A stretch of DNA of 64,000 nucleotides from Candidatus Fluviicola riflensis (GCA_002243285.1 CP022585.1:372001-436000), one strand, 5' to 3'; shown: positions 44,419-53,633, counted from the first letter of the stretch. The notes: generated from the sequence alone by a model not told the origin. A program made the numbers and translations.

Positions 44419-45291
44419 ATGCAAACAAAACCAACCCTATCAAAGTCCACACTCCGTGGCACGCTGCTATTTATATTGGTACTCATTGTGATTTTTGTAC
44501 TTCCCGACCTGATCACGCATTTCAGTCCAAAAGAAAAGTACCACATTCGCTACAGTGATTCTGTCGTTCAGGAAGCGGTTCAAACGACTAAACGAAATAA
44601 AAAACAACGCTACCGGTCACGTCGTAAAAAAGAACGCTATTCGGCTCCGGACCGGGCATTCGACCCCAACACTTATTCAGTTGAGCAATGGATGGCGCTC
44701 GGACTCAGTGAAAAACAGGCTTCCGTGGTGCTCAAGTTTACCAAATACGGGATTTATTCCAACGACGACCTGAAAAAGATCTTTGTTATTTCCGACGAGC
44801 TATTTCAATTGATCAAAGATTCAACCGTTTATCCGGCCAGGAGCAAGCCAAACTACGAAAACAACTATCCTTCGCATACGTTTGCCGAAAAACCGAAAGT
44901 GAATATCAATACTGCTACAATTTCCGAGTTGGATTCTGTTTTGGGGATTAGCGCTTTTTATGCAACCCAGTTTGTTAAGCGTCGCGATTTATTGGGCGGT
45001 TTCTATGATGAAAGCCAATTGCTGGAAATATGGAAAATGGACCAGGAAAAAGTCTCAAAACTGGCACCGAAGCTTTTGTTTGATCAATCGAAACTCAAAC
45101 GTATCAACATTAACACCGCTTCAACCGAAGAATTGAAGACACATCCTTATATTTCTTGGAACTTAGCTAATTCTATCGTAAAATTGCGCTCTCAAATCGG
45201 TCGTTATAACCGGATTGAAGATGTAAAGAAATCCGTTTTGATGACAGATGAACTTTACGAAAAACTAAAGCGTTATTTAACGGTTGATTAA
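44419..45291 (+). CDS. Membrane-anchored helix-hairpin-helix (ComEA-like) protein
   Basis: One N-terminal membrane helix (GTLLFILVLIVIFVLPDLI) precedes a basic linker (about residues 50-70, KRNKKQRYRSRRKKER) and three helix-hairpin-helix units, two with the VNINTAT/ININTAS motif typical of ComEA (VNINTATISELDSVLGI and ININTASTEELKTHPYI). Such proteins bind DNA without sequence preference, in ComEA for uptake. ATG 44419 is preferred over the TTG at 44398. No other competence gene is near, so the role is open. Confidence 0.85.
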   Translation: MQTKPTLSKSTLRGTLLFILVLIVIFVLPDLITHFSPKEKYHIRYSDSVVQEAVQTTKRNKKQRYRSRRKKERYSAPDRAFDPNTYSVEQWMALGLSEKQASVVLKFTKYGIYSNDDLKKIFVISDELFQLIKDSTVYPARSKPNYENNYPSHTFAEKPKVNINTATISELDSVLGISAFYATQFVKRRDLLGGFYDESQLLEIWKMDQEKVSKLAPKLLFDQSKLKRININTASTEELKTHPYISWNLANSIVKLRSQIGRYNRIEDVKKSVLMTDELYEKLKRYLTVD

Positions 45292-45310
45292 GACAACTAA
45301 AAGCACTCTG

Positions 45311-45838
45311 ATGATAGAAGAAAAAATTAAAGCGGTCATTCGCGACGTTCCCGATTTCCCCAAAGAAGGAATCGTATTCAAAGACATAACACCCATTATG
45401 TTGGATGCGGCACTGTCGAATGAAATTGTTGACCACCTGGTTGAATTATATAAAGACAAGCAGATTGATAAAATTGCCGGGATCGAAAGTCGTGGATTTT
45501 TGTTCGGTTACCCATTGGCCATGCGCCTCGGAATTCCGTTTGTACTGATTCGCAAAGCAGGAAAATTACCCTACCACAAAATAAGTCATTCCTATGATTT
45601 GGAATATGGAAGCGCTGTGATTGAAATGCACGTTGATGCCGTTCAAACCGGTGACCGTGTGCTGGTACACGATGATTTACTGGCTACAGGTGGCTCGGCC
45701 CAGGCAGCCGCGGAACTCATTCGTAAATGTGGTGGTGAAATTGCCGGCTTTAACTTTTTGGTAGGATTGAGTTTTTTAAACGGTCAAAATAAATTAACTG
45801 AGTACAGTAAGAATATTACTAATTTAGTCGCCTATTAA
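45311..45838 (+). CDS. apt: Adenine phosphoribosyltransferase
   Basis: Apt salvages adenine to AMP using PRPP. The type I PRTase motif is VLVHDDLLATGGSAQAAAEL, with DFPKEGIVFKDITPIM at the N-terminus and GIESRGFLFGYPLAMRLGIPF. It links to methionine salvage, which releases adenine from methylthioadenosine, though the mtn genes lie several kb away. ATG 45311 is chosen; an upstream in-frame TTG lies inside the preceding gene. Length 175 matches the family. Confidence 0.94.
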   Translation: MIEEKIKAVIRDVPDFPKEGIVFKDITPIMLDAALSNEIVDHLVELYKDKQIDKIAGIESRGFLFGYPLAMRLGIPFVLIRKAGKLPYHKISHSYDLEYGSAVIEMHVDAVQTGDRVLVHDDLLATGGSAQAAAELIRKCGGEIAGFNFLVGLSFLNGQNKLTEYSKNITNLVAY

Positions 45839-45892
45839 ATTTATTAATCGAAAAAACAAGCTGTTAACTGTTGCACCCCAAAACTGTTAAAC

Positions 45893-47032
45893 ATGAACTT
45901 TGAGAAGAACGAGAATCAACTAATGATTGCGCAAATGGTGCGCGATTTCGCAGAGCGGGAAATTCGGCCTAACATGAATAAGTGGGATAATGAAGAACAT
46001 TTCCCGATAGACGTCATGAAGAAAATGGGCGAATTGGGACTGCTCGGCATTTTTGTCCCTGAACATTATGGTGGTAGCGGATTCAGCTACTTTGAATATG
46101 CAACTGCGTTAATGGAATTAGGTCGTGTTTGCGGCGGAATCGGATTGAGCGTTGCTGCCCACAATTCCCTCTGTACAGGCCATATTTATTACCACGGAAA
46201 CGAAGAACAAAAACAAAAATACCTTCCGAAACTAGCTACGGGTGAATTTATCGGAGCGTGGGGATTAACAGAGCCGAATACAGGTTCGGATGCCATGCGT
46301 ATGAAATGTACCGCGGTTCGTGACGGCGACGAATGGGTCATCAACGGAGCTAAAAACTGGATCACGCACGGACTTTCTGGCGATGTGGCAGTTGTATTGA
46401 TTCGTACCGGAGATTTATTGGATTCAAACGGAATCACAGCGTTTATCATTGAAAAAGGAACTCCGGGATTTTCTGCAGTTAAAATCAAAGATAAATTCGG
46501 AGTGCGCGCTTCGGAAACAGCAGAATTAATTTTTGACAATGTGCGTATTCCGCATGCGAATGTAATCGGAGAAGTAGGACAAGGTTTCAAACAAGCTATG
46601 CATATATTGGATGGTGGACGTATTTCTATCGCTGCACTTTCCTGTGGAGTTGCCCGTGGTGCTTTCGAAGCATCCGTGAAATATTCCAAAGAGCGTGAGC
46701 AATTCGGACAACCGATTTCCAAATTCCAGGCAATTGCTTTCAAACTGGCTGATATGGCCACAGAAGTAGAAGCGGCCGAGTTATTAACCTACCAGGCAGC
46801 TTACCGCAAGAACAATAGATTGCACATGACCCGGGAAGGAGCATTCGCGAAGTATTTTGCCTCTGAAGTAGCTGTTAAATGCGGAAACGAAGCCATGCAA
46901 ATTATGGCCGGTTACGGGTATACGAAAGAATATCCTGCCGAGAAATTTTTGCGTGACGCACGACTCATGACAATCGGTGAAGGTACCTCTGAAATTCAGA
47001 AAGTGGTCATCTCACGCGAACTGTTGAAATAG
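45893..47032 (+). CDS. Acyl-CoA dehydrogenase
   Basis: This 379-residue FAD enzyme oxidises acyl-CoA to enoyl-CoA. The FAD/substrate block AWGLTEPNTGSDAMRMKC, the signature GVRASETAELIFDNVRIP and the C-terminal block MQIMAGYGYTKEYPAEKFLRDARL with the likely catalytic Glu, and TIGEGTSEIQ, are all present, the layout of short/medium-chain dehydrogenases. No other beta-oxidation gene is adjacent; a role in branched-chain amino acid or fatty acid breakdown cannot be decided. Confidence 0.92.
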   Translation: MNFEKNENQLMIAQMVRDFAEREIRPNMNKWDNEEHFPIDVMKKMGELGLLGIFVPEHYGGSGFSYFEYATALMELGRVCGGIGLSVAAHNSLCTGHIYYHGNEEQKQKYLPKLATGEFIGAWGLTEPNTGSDAMRMKCTAVRDGDEWVINGAKNWITHGLSGDVAVVLIRTGDLLDSNGITAFIIEKGTPGFSAVKIKDKFGVRASETAELIFDNVRIPHANVIGEVGQGFKQAMHILDGGRISIAALSCGVARGAFEASVKYSKEREQFGQPISKFQAIAFKLADMATEVEAAELLTYQAAYRKNNRLHMTREGAFAKYFASEVAVKCGNEAMQIMAGYGYTKEYPAEKFLRDARLMTIGEGTSEIQKVVISRELLK

Positions 47033-47102
47033 TAGAAACAAGGCATAGTTATCGATTTTGAACTTTTTTTTATAAACAACAATTATTTAAAAAAAAGATT
47101 TA

Positions 47103-47110
47103 TATCTTTG
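47103..47110 (+). promoter_or_regulatory. -7 box TATCTTTG of rpsU
   Basis: It matches TAnnTTTG, 56 nt before the rpsU ATG. The leader contains CCTGTCTGCCGATAGG, an imperfect hairpin like the dispersed CCTGTC/GACAGG repeats of the phylum. Confidence 0.5.
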
Positions 47111-47166
47111 CCGCCTGTCTGCCGATAGGGAGAACCAATAAACAAGCATTAAACAGAATTATAGAT

Positions 47167-47358
47167 ATGTTAATTATTCCAGTAAAAGAAGGCGAAAACA
47201 TCGAAAGAGCCCTTAAGAAGTACAAGAAAAAATTCGACAAAACAGGTGTCATGAGAGAATTGCGTACCCGTAAAGAGTATGTTAAATCTTCAGTGATTAA
47301 TCGTCAGGCTAACATTCGTGCTGCTTATGCTCAACGCATGAAATCGCAAGAAATCTAG
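47167..47358 (+). CDS. rpsU: 30S ribosomal protein S21
   Basis: Small basic ribosomal protein of 63 residues with the S21 pattern: LIIPVKEGENIERALKKYKKKF, then TGVMRELRTRKEYVKSS. It works at the anti-SD region of the 30S subunit, of interest in a phylum that rarely uses SD sequences. It is the first gene of the gene-expression block and is followed by a terminator. Confidence 0.95.
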   Translation: MLIIPVKEGENIERALKKYKKKFDKTGVMRELRTRKEYVKSSVINRQANIRAAYAQRMKSQEI

Positions 47359-47380
47359 GAATAACTGCGAAACAGTATTG

Positions 47381-47408
47381 AGGGAATCCGTTTGGGTTCC
47401 CTTTTTTG
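47381..47408 (+). terminator. Rho-independent terminator after rpsU
   Basis: AGGGAA pairs with TTCCCT with inner GG/CC pairing, then a run of six T. Confidence 0.85.
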
Positions 47409-47472
47409 TTGATTTAATTTTTGTGGTTTGTTTTGAATGAAACTTTTTCCGCCATTCTCCGTTAGTCGATGT

Positions 47473-48363
47473 ATGACATCGCTCAGAGCCATAGAACAAT
47501 TTGAAGTATACCTCGCAACCGAAAAAAGGTATTCTGAGCATACGCTGATTGCCTATAAAAACGACTTACAGCAATTCGTTGATTATGCCGAAATCACCGA
47601 AGACCGTCAATTGGCAGAAGTGAATCACCAACTCGTTCGCGGTTGGATGGTTGAATTGTTGGAGCAATCAATCGTTCCGCGTTCAGTAAGCCGGAAACTT
47701 TCATGTTTAAGATCCTTTTTCAATTGGCTGAAAAAAGAAGGATTGGTAACAGAAAATCCAATGCTGAAAGTCCGTGGACCGAAAGTAGAGAAGAGGCTTC
47801 CTCAATTTGTCAAGCAATCAGAATTCACCAACGAACGCATCGACCCCATTTTCGCAAACAATTTCGATGGCACCCGCGACCGCTTAATGGTAGAGCTTTT
47901 TTACCAGACCGGGATTCGTTTGAGCGAGTTGATCAACTTAAAGGAGCAAGATGTGGTTTCCACCCATATAAAAGTGCTTGGAAAACGCAATAAAGAGCGT
48001 GTTATTCCTATTGGAAAAGAGCTGTTTGAACTCATCTGCGAATACCGCTCAGGTAAGCCTGACGGACCAGATAGTGGTAATCTGTTATTTGTAAAAATAG
48101 ACGGTGTTAAATTGTCGTCAAAGTTTGTTTATAGGAAAATTAATACCTACCTTGGGAGGGTAACGAACACGCAGAAAAAAAGCCCACATATACTAAGGCA
48201 TACATTTGCAACTCACATGCTGAACAATGGGGCCGGGCTTGAGACGCTGAAAGAATTATTGGGACATGCCAACCTTTCCGCAACCCAGGTCTATACGCAC
48301 AATTCGTTTGCACAGATAAACAACATTTACTCACAAGCTCACCCACGTGGGCGTAAAAATTGA
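47473..48363 (+). CDS. Tyrosine recombinase XerC/XerD
   Basis: Residues about 1-95 are the SAM-like core-binding domain (FEVYLATEKRYSEHTLIAYKN), and the catalytic domain follows with the Arg in YQTGIRLSELINL, the HxxR block in ILRHTFATHMLNNG, the second His in LLGHANLSATQVYTH and the nucleophile Tyr in the same block. XerCD resolves chromosome dimers at dif. ATG 47473 is chosen because alignment begins there; an in-frame ATG at 47437 adds 12 unmatched residues. XerC is more likely than XerD by its place before hpf, but this is uncertain. Confidence 0.9.
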   Translation: MTSLRAIEQFEVYLATEKRYSEHTLIAYKNDLQQFVDYAEITEDRQLAEVNHQLVRGWMVELLEQSIVPRSVSRKLSCLRSFFNWLKKEGLVTENPMLKVRGPKVEKRLPQFVKQSEFTNERIDPIFANNFDGTRDRLMVELFYQTGIRLSELINLKEQDVVSTHIKVLGKRNKERVIPIGKELFELICEYRSGKPDGPDSGNLLFVKIDGVKLSSKFVYRKINTYLGRVTNTQKKSPHILRHTFATHMLNNGAGLETLKELLGHANLSATQVYTHNSFAQINNIYSQAHPRGRKN

Positions 48364-48369
48364 ATTGTC

Positions 48370-48666
48370 ATGGACATCAAAGTACATTCCGTTCATTTTA
48401 AGGCGGATCAGAAATTGCTTGACTTCGTAAATGAGAAAGTGACCAAGTTGCAGTTATTCTTCGATAACATTATTGCCGGAGAAGTGTTTTTGCGGCTGGA
48501 CAAAAGCTCGGAAAAGGAGAACAAGGTAGCTGAGGTTAAAATATTGATGCCGGGTAGGGAATTGTTTGCCAAGAAACAATGTAAGAGTTTTGAGGAAGCA
48601 GCAGATTCTGCTGTGGAAGCATTGCGTAAACAGGTTAAAAAACATAAAGAGAAAATTGCTAGTTAG
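48370..48666 (+). CDS. hpf: Ribosome hibernation-promoting factor HPF (short form)
   Basis: The 98-residue protein matches the HPF/RaiA fold: MDIKVHSVHFKADQKLLDFV, then FVNEKVTKLQLFFDN and a basic C-terminal helix (ADSAVEALRKQVKKHKEKI). It binds ribosomes in stationary phase and blocks the A and P sites. It starts 6 bp after the xer gene and is followed by a terminator with a GAAA tetraloop. Confidence 0.9.
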   Translation: MDIKVHSVHFKADQKLLDFVNEKVTKLQLFFDNIIAGEVFLRLDKSSEKENKVAEVKILMPGRELFAKKQCKSFEEAADSAVEALRKQVKKHKEKIAS

Positions 48667-48688
48667 CAGTGATAATGAATAATTTAGG

Positions 48689-48720
48689 AAAGGCAGCCGA
48701 AAGGTTGCCTTTTTCTTTTT
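48689..48720 (+). terminator. Rho-independent terminator after hpf
   Basis: AAAGGCAGCC and GGTTGCCTTT flank a GAAA tetraloop (one G-U pair), followed by T-rich sequence. Confidence 0.88.
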
Positions 48721-48752
48721 GAAAAAAAAGTAGAAAAAAAACGCTACGCCCC

Positions 48753-48782
48753 TTGTACGTAAAGATAAGTTTACTACATTTG
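48753..48782 (+). promoter_or_regulatory. Promoter of the tRNA-tuf operon
   Basis: TTG (48753-48755), 19 nt, TACATTTG (48775-48782). This is an ideal Bacteroidota -33/-7 promoter. It lies 64 nt before tRNA-Thr, after the hpf terminator. It is expected to drive the four tRNAs and tuf. Confidence 0.75.
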
Positions 48783-48846
48783 CAAACCCAAACGGGAAAA
48801 CACTTAAGAAAAGCGTTCTTTAAAATCATATTTATAAAATTTTAGT

Positions 48847-48920
48847 GCCGGTGTAGCTCAGTTGGCTAGAGCAGCTGATTTGTAATCAGCAGGTCGGGGG
48901 TTCGAGTCCCTCCACCGGCT
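48847..48920 (+). tRNA. tRNA-Thr (anticodon TGT)
   Basis: GCCGGTG and CACCGGC form the acceptor stem. The anticodon loop is TTTGTAA with TGT at 48881-48883. The T-arm has GGTTCGAGTCC. CCA is encoded directly after (48921-48923). Confidence 0.95.
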
Positions 48921-48931
48921 CCAAGATTTTT

Positions 48932-49013
48932 GGGGGTGTCGCATAGTGGCTATTGCAGCAGACTGTAAATCTGTCACCGTAAGGTATCGTTGGTTCGAGT
49001 CCATCCACCCCCA
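48932..49013 (+). tRNA. tRNA-Tyr (anticodon GTA)
   Basis: GGGGGTG and CACCCCC form the acceptor stem, the anticodon loop CTGTAAA holds GTA at 48965-48967, and a long variable arm (class II) follows. The first three bases are part of a G-run, so the 5' end could be off by one. Confidence 0.93.
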
Positions 49014-49035
49014 CAAGTTGAAATAAAATTTTTAA

Positions 49036-49108
49036 GCGGGAGTAGCTCAGTTGGTAGAGCGTCAGCCTTCCAAGCTGAGGGTCGCGAGTTCGAGTCTCGT
49101 CTCCCGCT
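49036..49108 (+). tRNA. tRNA-Gly (anticodon TCC)
   Basis: GCGGGAG and CTCCCGC form the acceptor stem. The anticodon loop is CTTCCAA with TCC at 49069-49071. The T-arm GAGTTCGAGTCTC is intact. Confidence 0.95.
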
Positions 49109-49135
49109 CAATAATTTTATGATTTTAAAGTGCAC

Positions 49136-49207
49136 GCCGGTGTAGCTCAGGGGTAGAGCGCTTCCTTGGTAAGGAAGAGGTCACGAGTTCAATTCTCGTC
49201 ATTGGCT
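49136..49207 (+). tRNA. tRNA-Thr (anticodon GGT)
   Basis: GCCGGTG pairs with CATTGGC through two G-U pairs. The anticodon loop is TTGGTAA with GGT at 49168-49170. The T-loop is TTCAATT. It lies 84 bp before tuf. Confidence 0.92.
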
Positions 49208-49291
49208 CATAAGGGAATTCACTCATGAGTATGGGTGAAATTTTGTATTAGTAAGAATAAGGTTTATTAACTACGTAACAAATAAAAACAA

Positions 49292-50479
49292 ATGGCTAAG
49301 GAAAATTTTAATCGTTCTAAACCACACGTTAACATTGGTACAATTGGTCACGTTGACCACGGTAAAACAACTTTGACGGCTGCTATTTCTAGCGTTTTAG
49401 CGTCAAAAGGTTTAGCTGCGGTTCGCGATTTCTCGTCAATTGATAACGCTCCTGAAGAAAAAGAGCGTGGTATTACCATTAACACGTCACACATTGAGTA
49501 TGAAACTTTAAACCGTCACTACGCACACGTTGACTGTCCAGGTCACGCGGATTACGTAAAGAACATGGTTACAGGTGCTGCTCAAATGGATGGCGCTATC
49601 CTGGTAGTTGCTGCAACTGACGGTCCAATGCCACAAACACGTGAGCACATCCTTCTTGGAAAACAAGTTGGTGTTCCTCGTTTGGTTGTATTCATGAACA
49701 AAGTGGATATGGTTGACGATGCTGAACTACTTGAACTAGTAGAAATGGAAGTTCGCGAATTGTTGTCATTCTACGACTACGATGGTGACAATGCTCCGGT
49801 TATTCAAGGTTCTGCACTTGGTGCATTGAACGGAGAAGCTGAGTGGGTTGCTAAAATCGACGAATTGATGGATGCTGTTGATACTTATATCGAATTGCCT
49901 CCACGTGATGTTGACAAGCCGTTCTTGATGCCGGTTGAAGACGTATTTACGATTACTGGTCGTGGTACTGTTGCAACAGGTCGTATCGAAACAGGTGTAA
50001 TCAACTCTGGTGAGCCAGTTGAAATTCTTGGAATGGGTGATGAGAAATTAACATCAACTGTAACAGGGGTAGAGATGTTCCGTAAGATCTTGGATCGCGG
50101 AGAAGCTGGTGATAACGTAGGTCTACTTTTACGTGGTATTGAGAAATCTCAAATCAAACGTGGAATGGTAATCTGCAAGCCAGGTTCTGTTAAACCTCAC
50201 GCTGATTTCAAAGCTGAAATCTACGTATTGAAAAAAGAAGAAGGTGGTCGTCACACACCATTCCATAACAAATACCGTCCTCAGTTCTACTTCCGTACGA
50301 CTGATGTAACTGGAGAGATTTTCTTGACAGACGGACGTGAAATGGTTATGCCAGGTGACAACGTAACAATCAACGTTAAGTTGATCGTTCCGGTAGCAAT
50401 GGACAAAGGTTTACGTTTCGCTATCCGTGAGGGTGGTCGTACCGTAGGTGCTGGTCAGGTTACTGAGATCATCGCGTAA
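49292..50479 (+). CDS. tuf: Elongation factor Tu
   Basis: EF-Tu brings aminoacyl-tRNA to the ribosome. G1 is [15 protein letters not shown]3 is [21 protein letters not shown]4 is [10 protein letters not shown], and domains 2 and 3 follow ([36 protein letters not shown]). Length 395 is normal. Codon choice is strongly biased, as expected for a highly expressed gene. It sits between the tRNA cluster and tRNA-Trp, the usual order in the phylum. Confidence 0.98.
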   Translation: MAKENFNRSKPHVNIGTIGHVDHGKTTLTAAISSVLASKGLAAVRDFSSIDNAPEEKERGITINTSHIEYETLNRHYAHVDCPGHADYVKNMVTGAAQMDGAILVVAATDGPMPQTREHILLGKQVGVPRLVVFMNKVDMVDDAELLELVEMEVRELLSFYDYDGDNAPVIQGSALGALNGEAEWVAKIDELMDAVDTYIELPPRDVDKPFLMPVEDVFTITGRGTVATGRIETGVINSGEPVEILGMGDEKLTSTVTGVEMFRKILDRGEAGDNVGLLLRGIEKSQIKRGMVICKPGSVKPHADFKAEIYVLKKEEGGRHTPFHNKYRPQFYFRTTDVTGEIFLTDGREMVMPGDNVTINVKLIVPVAMDKGLRFAIREGGRTVGAGQVTEIIA

Positions 50480-50501
50480 TTCAGAACAAAATAAAAAGTC
50501 G

Positions 50502-50527
50502 AAAGGGGAGCTTTGCCTCCCCTTTTT
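50502..50527 (+). terminator. Terminator-like hairpin between tuf and tRNA-Trp
   Basis: AAAGGGGAG (50502-50510) pairs with CTCCCCTTT (50517-50525), followed by TT and then tRNA-Trp 3 nt later. The T-run is short, so it may act as a partial terminator or processing site. Read-through would feed tRNA-Trp and secE-nusG. Confidence 0.6.
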
Positions 50528-50529
50528 AC

Positions 50530-50602
50530 GCGGGTGTAGCTCAGCTGGTAGAGTAGTGGTCTCCAAAACCATTGGTCGTGAGTTCGAATCTTACCGCCCG
50601 CG
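50530..50602 (+). tRNA. tRNA-Trp (anticodon CCA)
   Basis: GCGGGTG pairs with CGCCCGC (one G-T), the anticodon loop CTCCAAA holds CCA at 50563-50565, and the T-arm is GAGTTCGAATCTT. It lies between tuf and secE, a typical place in bacteria. Confidence 0.95.
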
Positions 50603-50621
50603 CAACTAAAGGAAAATAGCC

Positions 50622-50837
50622 GTGTCAAAGTTTAAAAACTATTTTAGCGAAACCATTACTGAGATGACTCAGAATGTTTCGTGGCCAACATGGAAGGAAT
50701 TGCAAAGTAACGCACTGATCGTGGTAGTTGCTTCTGTCATTTTTGCACTATTGGTATTTGTGATGGATACCGTTTTCGGAATCACAAGCGGTGAGACTTG
50801 GAAAGGTGCTCTTGGTTTTATTTACTCAATGTTTTAG
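50622..50837 (+). CDS. secE: Preprotein translocase subunit SecE
   Basis: SecE is the small membrane subunit that stabilises SecY. The 71-residue single-helix form has SFSETITEM-type N-terminus (FKNYFSETITEMTQNVSWPTWKEL) and one membrane helix (ALIVVVASVIFALLVFVMDTV). The start codon is GTG at 50622, 19 bp after tRNA-Trp. AAAGGAAAA lies just upstream and may help a rare GTG start. nusG follows 12 bp later. Confidence 0.93.
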   Translation: MSKFKNYFSETITEMTQNVSWPTWKELQSNALIVVVASVIFALLVFVMDTVFGITSGETWKGALGFIYSMF

Positions 50838-50849
50838 TCGTAGATTATC

Positions 50850-51401
50850 ATGGGTGATATTAAAAAACGTTGGTATGTAGTGCGCGCAGTAAGCGGGAAA
50901 GAGAAAAAGGTGAAAGAATACCTTGATCTCGAAATTTCTCGTTTGAAACTGGACGATTACGTATCGCAAGTGTTGATTCCTACTGAAAAAGTGTTTCAGA
51001 TCCGAAACGGAAAGAAAATCAGTAAAGAAAAAGCGTATTTACCAGGTTATGTGTTGATTGAAGCGTCTCTTGTTGGAGAAGTTCCTCACGTAATTAAAGG
51101 TATTCCAAATGTGATTGGATTCCTGGGTGCTGAAAAAGGCGGTGATCCGCAACCGATGCGCCTTTCGGAAGTCAATCGTATCTTAGGTAAAGTTGACGAA
51201 CTTTCCGAAACCGAAGAGGAAATGAAAATTCCGTTCGTTATCGGTGAAGCCGTTAAAGTTATTGACGGACCTTTCAATAATTTCTCTGGTGTGATTGATG
51301 AAATCAACGAAGACAAGAAAAAACTGAAAGTAATGGTTAAAATCTTCGGTCGTAAAAACCTCTTGGAGCTCAGCTACATGCAGGTAGAGAAAGAAGGCTA
51401 A
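50850..51401 (+). CDS. nusG: Transcription elongation/antitermination factor NusG
   Basis: NusG binds RNA polymerase and links it to Rho or the ribosome. The NGN domain is at the N-terminus (KRWYVVRAVSGKEKKVKEYL, then KAYLPGYVLIEASL) and the KOW domain at the C-terminus (IGEAVKVIDGPFNNFSGVIDE). Length 183 is normal. It is followed by an 82-bp gap and then rplK. Confidence 0.96.
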   Translation: MGDIKKRWYVVRAVSGKEKKVKEYLDLEISRLKLDDYVSQVLIPTEKVFQIRNGKKISKEKAYLPGYVLIEASLVGEVPHVIKGIPNVIGFLGAEKGGDPQPMRLSEVNRILGKVDELSETEEEMKIPFVIGEAVKVIDGPFNNFSGVIDEINEDKKKLKVMVKIFGRKNLLELSYMQVEKEG

Positions 51402-51483
51402 ACATGTATTAACCCGCAGAAGTGAGATTACTGATTAAAGCTTCCCTTTAACGCTCACGCTTGACTGCATAATATAAATAACA

Positions 51484-51930
51484 ATGGCTAAAGAAGTAGC
51501 AGCATTGATCAAATTACAGATCAAAGGTGGCCAAGCCAATCCAGCTCCTCCAGTTGGTCCCGCACTTGGTGCAAAAGGGGTCAACATTATGGAATTCTGC
51601 AAGCAGTATAATGCTCGTACGCAGGATAAACCTGGAAAGGTATTACCATGTGTGATTACTGTATACAGTGACAAGTCGTTCGACTTCGTTATTAAAACTC
51701 CACCGGCAGCGGTACAGATCATCGACAGCGTGAAATTGAAAAAAGGTTCGTCAGAACCTAACAAAACGAAAGTTGGTTCCATGTCATGGGATCAGATTCG
51801 TTTGATCGCTGAAGATAAAATGCCAGACATGAACTGCTTTACAGTTGATGCGGCAATGACAATGATCGCCGGAACGGCACGTAGTATGGGTGTAACTGTT
51901 AAAGGTGGTGAAGCACCCGCAACTAAATAA
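51484..51930 (+). CDS. rplK: 50S ribosomal protein L11
   Basis: L11 forms the GTPase-associated centre with 23S r[23 protein letters not shown] and the C-terminal [20 protein letters not shown] are the classical signatures. Length 148. TTGACTGCATAATAT upstream may be promoter-like, but no TAnnTTTG box was found. It is followed by rplA after 11 bp. Confidence 0.97.
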   Translation: MAKEVAALIKLQIKGGQANPAPPVGPALGAKGVNIMEFCKQYNARTQDKPGKVLPCVITVYSDKSFDFVIKTPPAAVQIIDSVKLKKGSSEPNKTKVGSMSWDQIRLIAEDKMPDMNCFTVDAAMTMIAGTARSMGVTVKGGEAPATK

Positions 51931-51941
51931 TCGGTAACATC

Positions 51942-52637
51942 ATGGGAAGAATTTCTAAAAAAAGAAAAGAGGTTTTAGCTAAGTATGACTTAACTAAGAT
52001 CTACACCTTGGTTGAAGCGTGTGATTTAGTGAAAAATGTTACAACTACCAAGTTTGATGCTTCGGTAGACATCAGCGTTCGTTTGGGAGTAGATCCGCGT
52101 AAAGCGAACCAAATGGTTCGTGGAACCGTTGCCTTGCCTCACGGAACCGGGAAAGATGTACGGGTACTTGTACTTTGTACACCTGACAAGGAAGCCGAAG
52201 CAAAAGCAGCTGGTGCCGAATTCGTTGGATTGGACGATTTCATCGAAAAGATCAAAGGTGGTTGGACAGATATCGACGTGATTATCACCATGCCGTCTGT
52301 AATGGGTAAAGTGGGTGCACTGGGACGTGTTCTCGGACCACGAGGCTTAATGCCGAACCCTAAGACTGGTACAGTGACGATGGAAGTTGGTAAAGCCGTT
52401 GAAGAAGTGAAGGCAGGTAAGATTGACTTCAAAGTTGACAAGTATGGTAATATCCACACGTCTATCGGAAAATCAAGCTTCGAAGGAGGTAAGATTAAAG
52501 ATAACGCGTTTGAATTGATCCAGCAATTGGTCAAATTGAAGCCGTCTGCTGCAAAAGGAACATACATCAAAAGTATTTTCATCAGTTCTACAATGTCGCC
52601 AAGTATCCAAATCGACGCGAAATCTGTAGTAGCTTAA
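51942..52637 (+). CDS. rplA: 50S ribosomal protein L1
   Basis: L1 builds the L1 stalk and in many bacteria represses its own operon. The sequence has [20 protein letters not shown], the block [20 protein letters not shown] and [13 protein letters not shown]. Length 231 fits. rplJ starts 11 bp later, so no separate L10 leader is present between them. Confidence 0.97.
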   Translation: MGRISKKRKEVLAKYDLTKIYTLVEACDLVKNVTTTKFDASVDISVRLGVDPRKANQMVRGTVALPHGTGKDVRVLVLCTPDKEAEAKAAGAEFVGLDDFIEKIKGGWTDIDVIITMPSVMGKVGALGRVLGPRGLMPNPKTGTVTMEVGKAVEEVKAGKIDFKVDKYGNIHTSIGKSSFEGGKIKDNAFELIQQLVKLKPSAAKGTYIKSIFISSTMSPSIQIDAKSVVA

Positions 52638-52648
52638 AATCTTGAAGA

Positions 52649-53170
52649 ATGAATAAAGATCAAAAATCACAGTACATTGACGATCTTGCTCAAGATTTAT
52701 CTCAAGCAAACGTCTTCTATCTTGCAGACACAGCAGGCCTTACAGTTGAAACAATTAACCAGTTACGTCGTCGTTGCTTCCAACAAGGAATTACTTTACG
52801 TGTTGTAAAGAATACCTTGCTAGCAAAAGCGATGGAGCGTGTTGATGGTAGAGATTACGGACAATTACCTGAAGTATTGGGTGGTCCGACATCTATCATG
52901 TTCTCAGAAGTAGGTAATGCACCTGCAAAATTGATTAAAGAATTCCGCAAAAAAAGTGAAAAACCACTTCTTAAAGGTGCTTACATTGAAGATGCAATCT
53001 TTGTTGGTGACAACCAATTGGATATGCTCGTAGCAATTAAGTCACGTGAAGAGTTGATCGGTGATATAATCGGATTGCTACAAAGCCCTGCGAAAAATGT
53101 TATCTCAGGTCTTACAAGTGGTGGATCTAAAATTGCAGGAATCCTTAAAACGCTCGAAGAACGAGCATAA
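52649..53170 (+). CDS. rplJ: 50S ribosomal protein L10
   Basis: L10 anchors the L7/L12 stalk. The pattern VFYLADTAGLTVETINQLRR, then GITLRVVKNTLLAKAMERVD is typical, and the C-terminal helix (SKIAGILKTLEERA) would bind L12. Length 173. A 70-bp gap with a GC-rich 16-bp palindrome separates it from rplL. Confidence 0.96.
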   Translation: MNKDQKSQYIDDLAQDLSQANVFYLADTAGLTVETINQLRRRCFQQGITLRVVKNTLLAKAMERVDGRDYGQLPEVLGGPTSIMFSEVGNAPAKLIKEFRKKSEKPLLKGAYIEDAIFVGDNQLDMLVAIKSREELIGDIIGLLQSPAKNVISGLTSGGSKIAGILKTLEERA

Positions 53171-53176
53171 CGCTTG

Positions 53177-53192
53177 CGCTGAAGCTTCAGCG
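53177..53192. repeat. 16-bp perfect palindrome between rplJ and rplL
   Basis: CGCTGAAGCTTCAGCG is its own reverse complement. It lies 7 bp after the rplJ stop. It might tune the L10:L12 expression ratio as an mRNA hairpin, or be a dispersed extragenic palindrome. Confidence 0.55.
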
Positions 53193-53240
53193 AAGGCACA
53201 AGTAATTAAATTATTAAGAACCTTTTTAAATTAAATAAAA

Positions 53241-53618
53241 ATGGCTGATTTAAAACAAATCGCAGAAACGCTAGTAAATCTTACAGTAAAAGAAGTTAAC
53301 GAACTAGCTACAATTTTGAAAGACGAGTACGGTATTGAGCCTGCAGCTGCAGCTCCTGTTATGATGGCAGGTGGCGGAGGCGCTGGCGCTGAAGCTGCTG
53401 CTGAGCAAACTGCATTCGATGTAATTTTGAAAGCAAGTGGTGCTAACAAACTTGCAGTAGTTAAGTTGGTGAAAGAATTGACTGGTCAAGGTTTGAAAGA
53501 ATCTAAAGACTTAGTTGACGGAGCTCCTACAACATTGAAAGAAGGTGTTTCAAAAGACGAAGCTAACGCTTTGAAGACTCAGCTTGAAGAAGCTGGTGCA
53601 GAAGTTGAAGTTAAGTAA
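53241..53618 (+). CDS. rplL: 50S ribosomal protein L7/L12
   Basis: L12 recruits translation GTPases. The N-terminal helices, an Ala/Gly-rich hinge ([17 protein letters not shown]) and the C-terminal domain ([20 protein letters not shown], then [13 protein letters not shown]) are present. Length 125. A stable terminator-like hairpin follows before rpoB. Confidence 0.97.
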   Translation: MADLKQIAETLVNLTVKEVNELATILKDEYGIEPAAAAPVMMAGGGGAGAEAAAEQTAFDVILKASGANKLAVVKLVKELTGQGLKESKDLVDGAPTTLKEGVSKDEANALKTQLEEAGAEVEVK

Positions 53619-53633
53619 TTCATTACTTTATTG

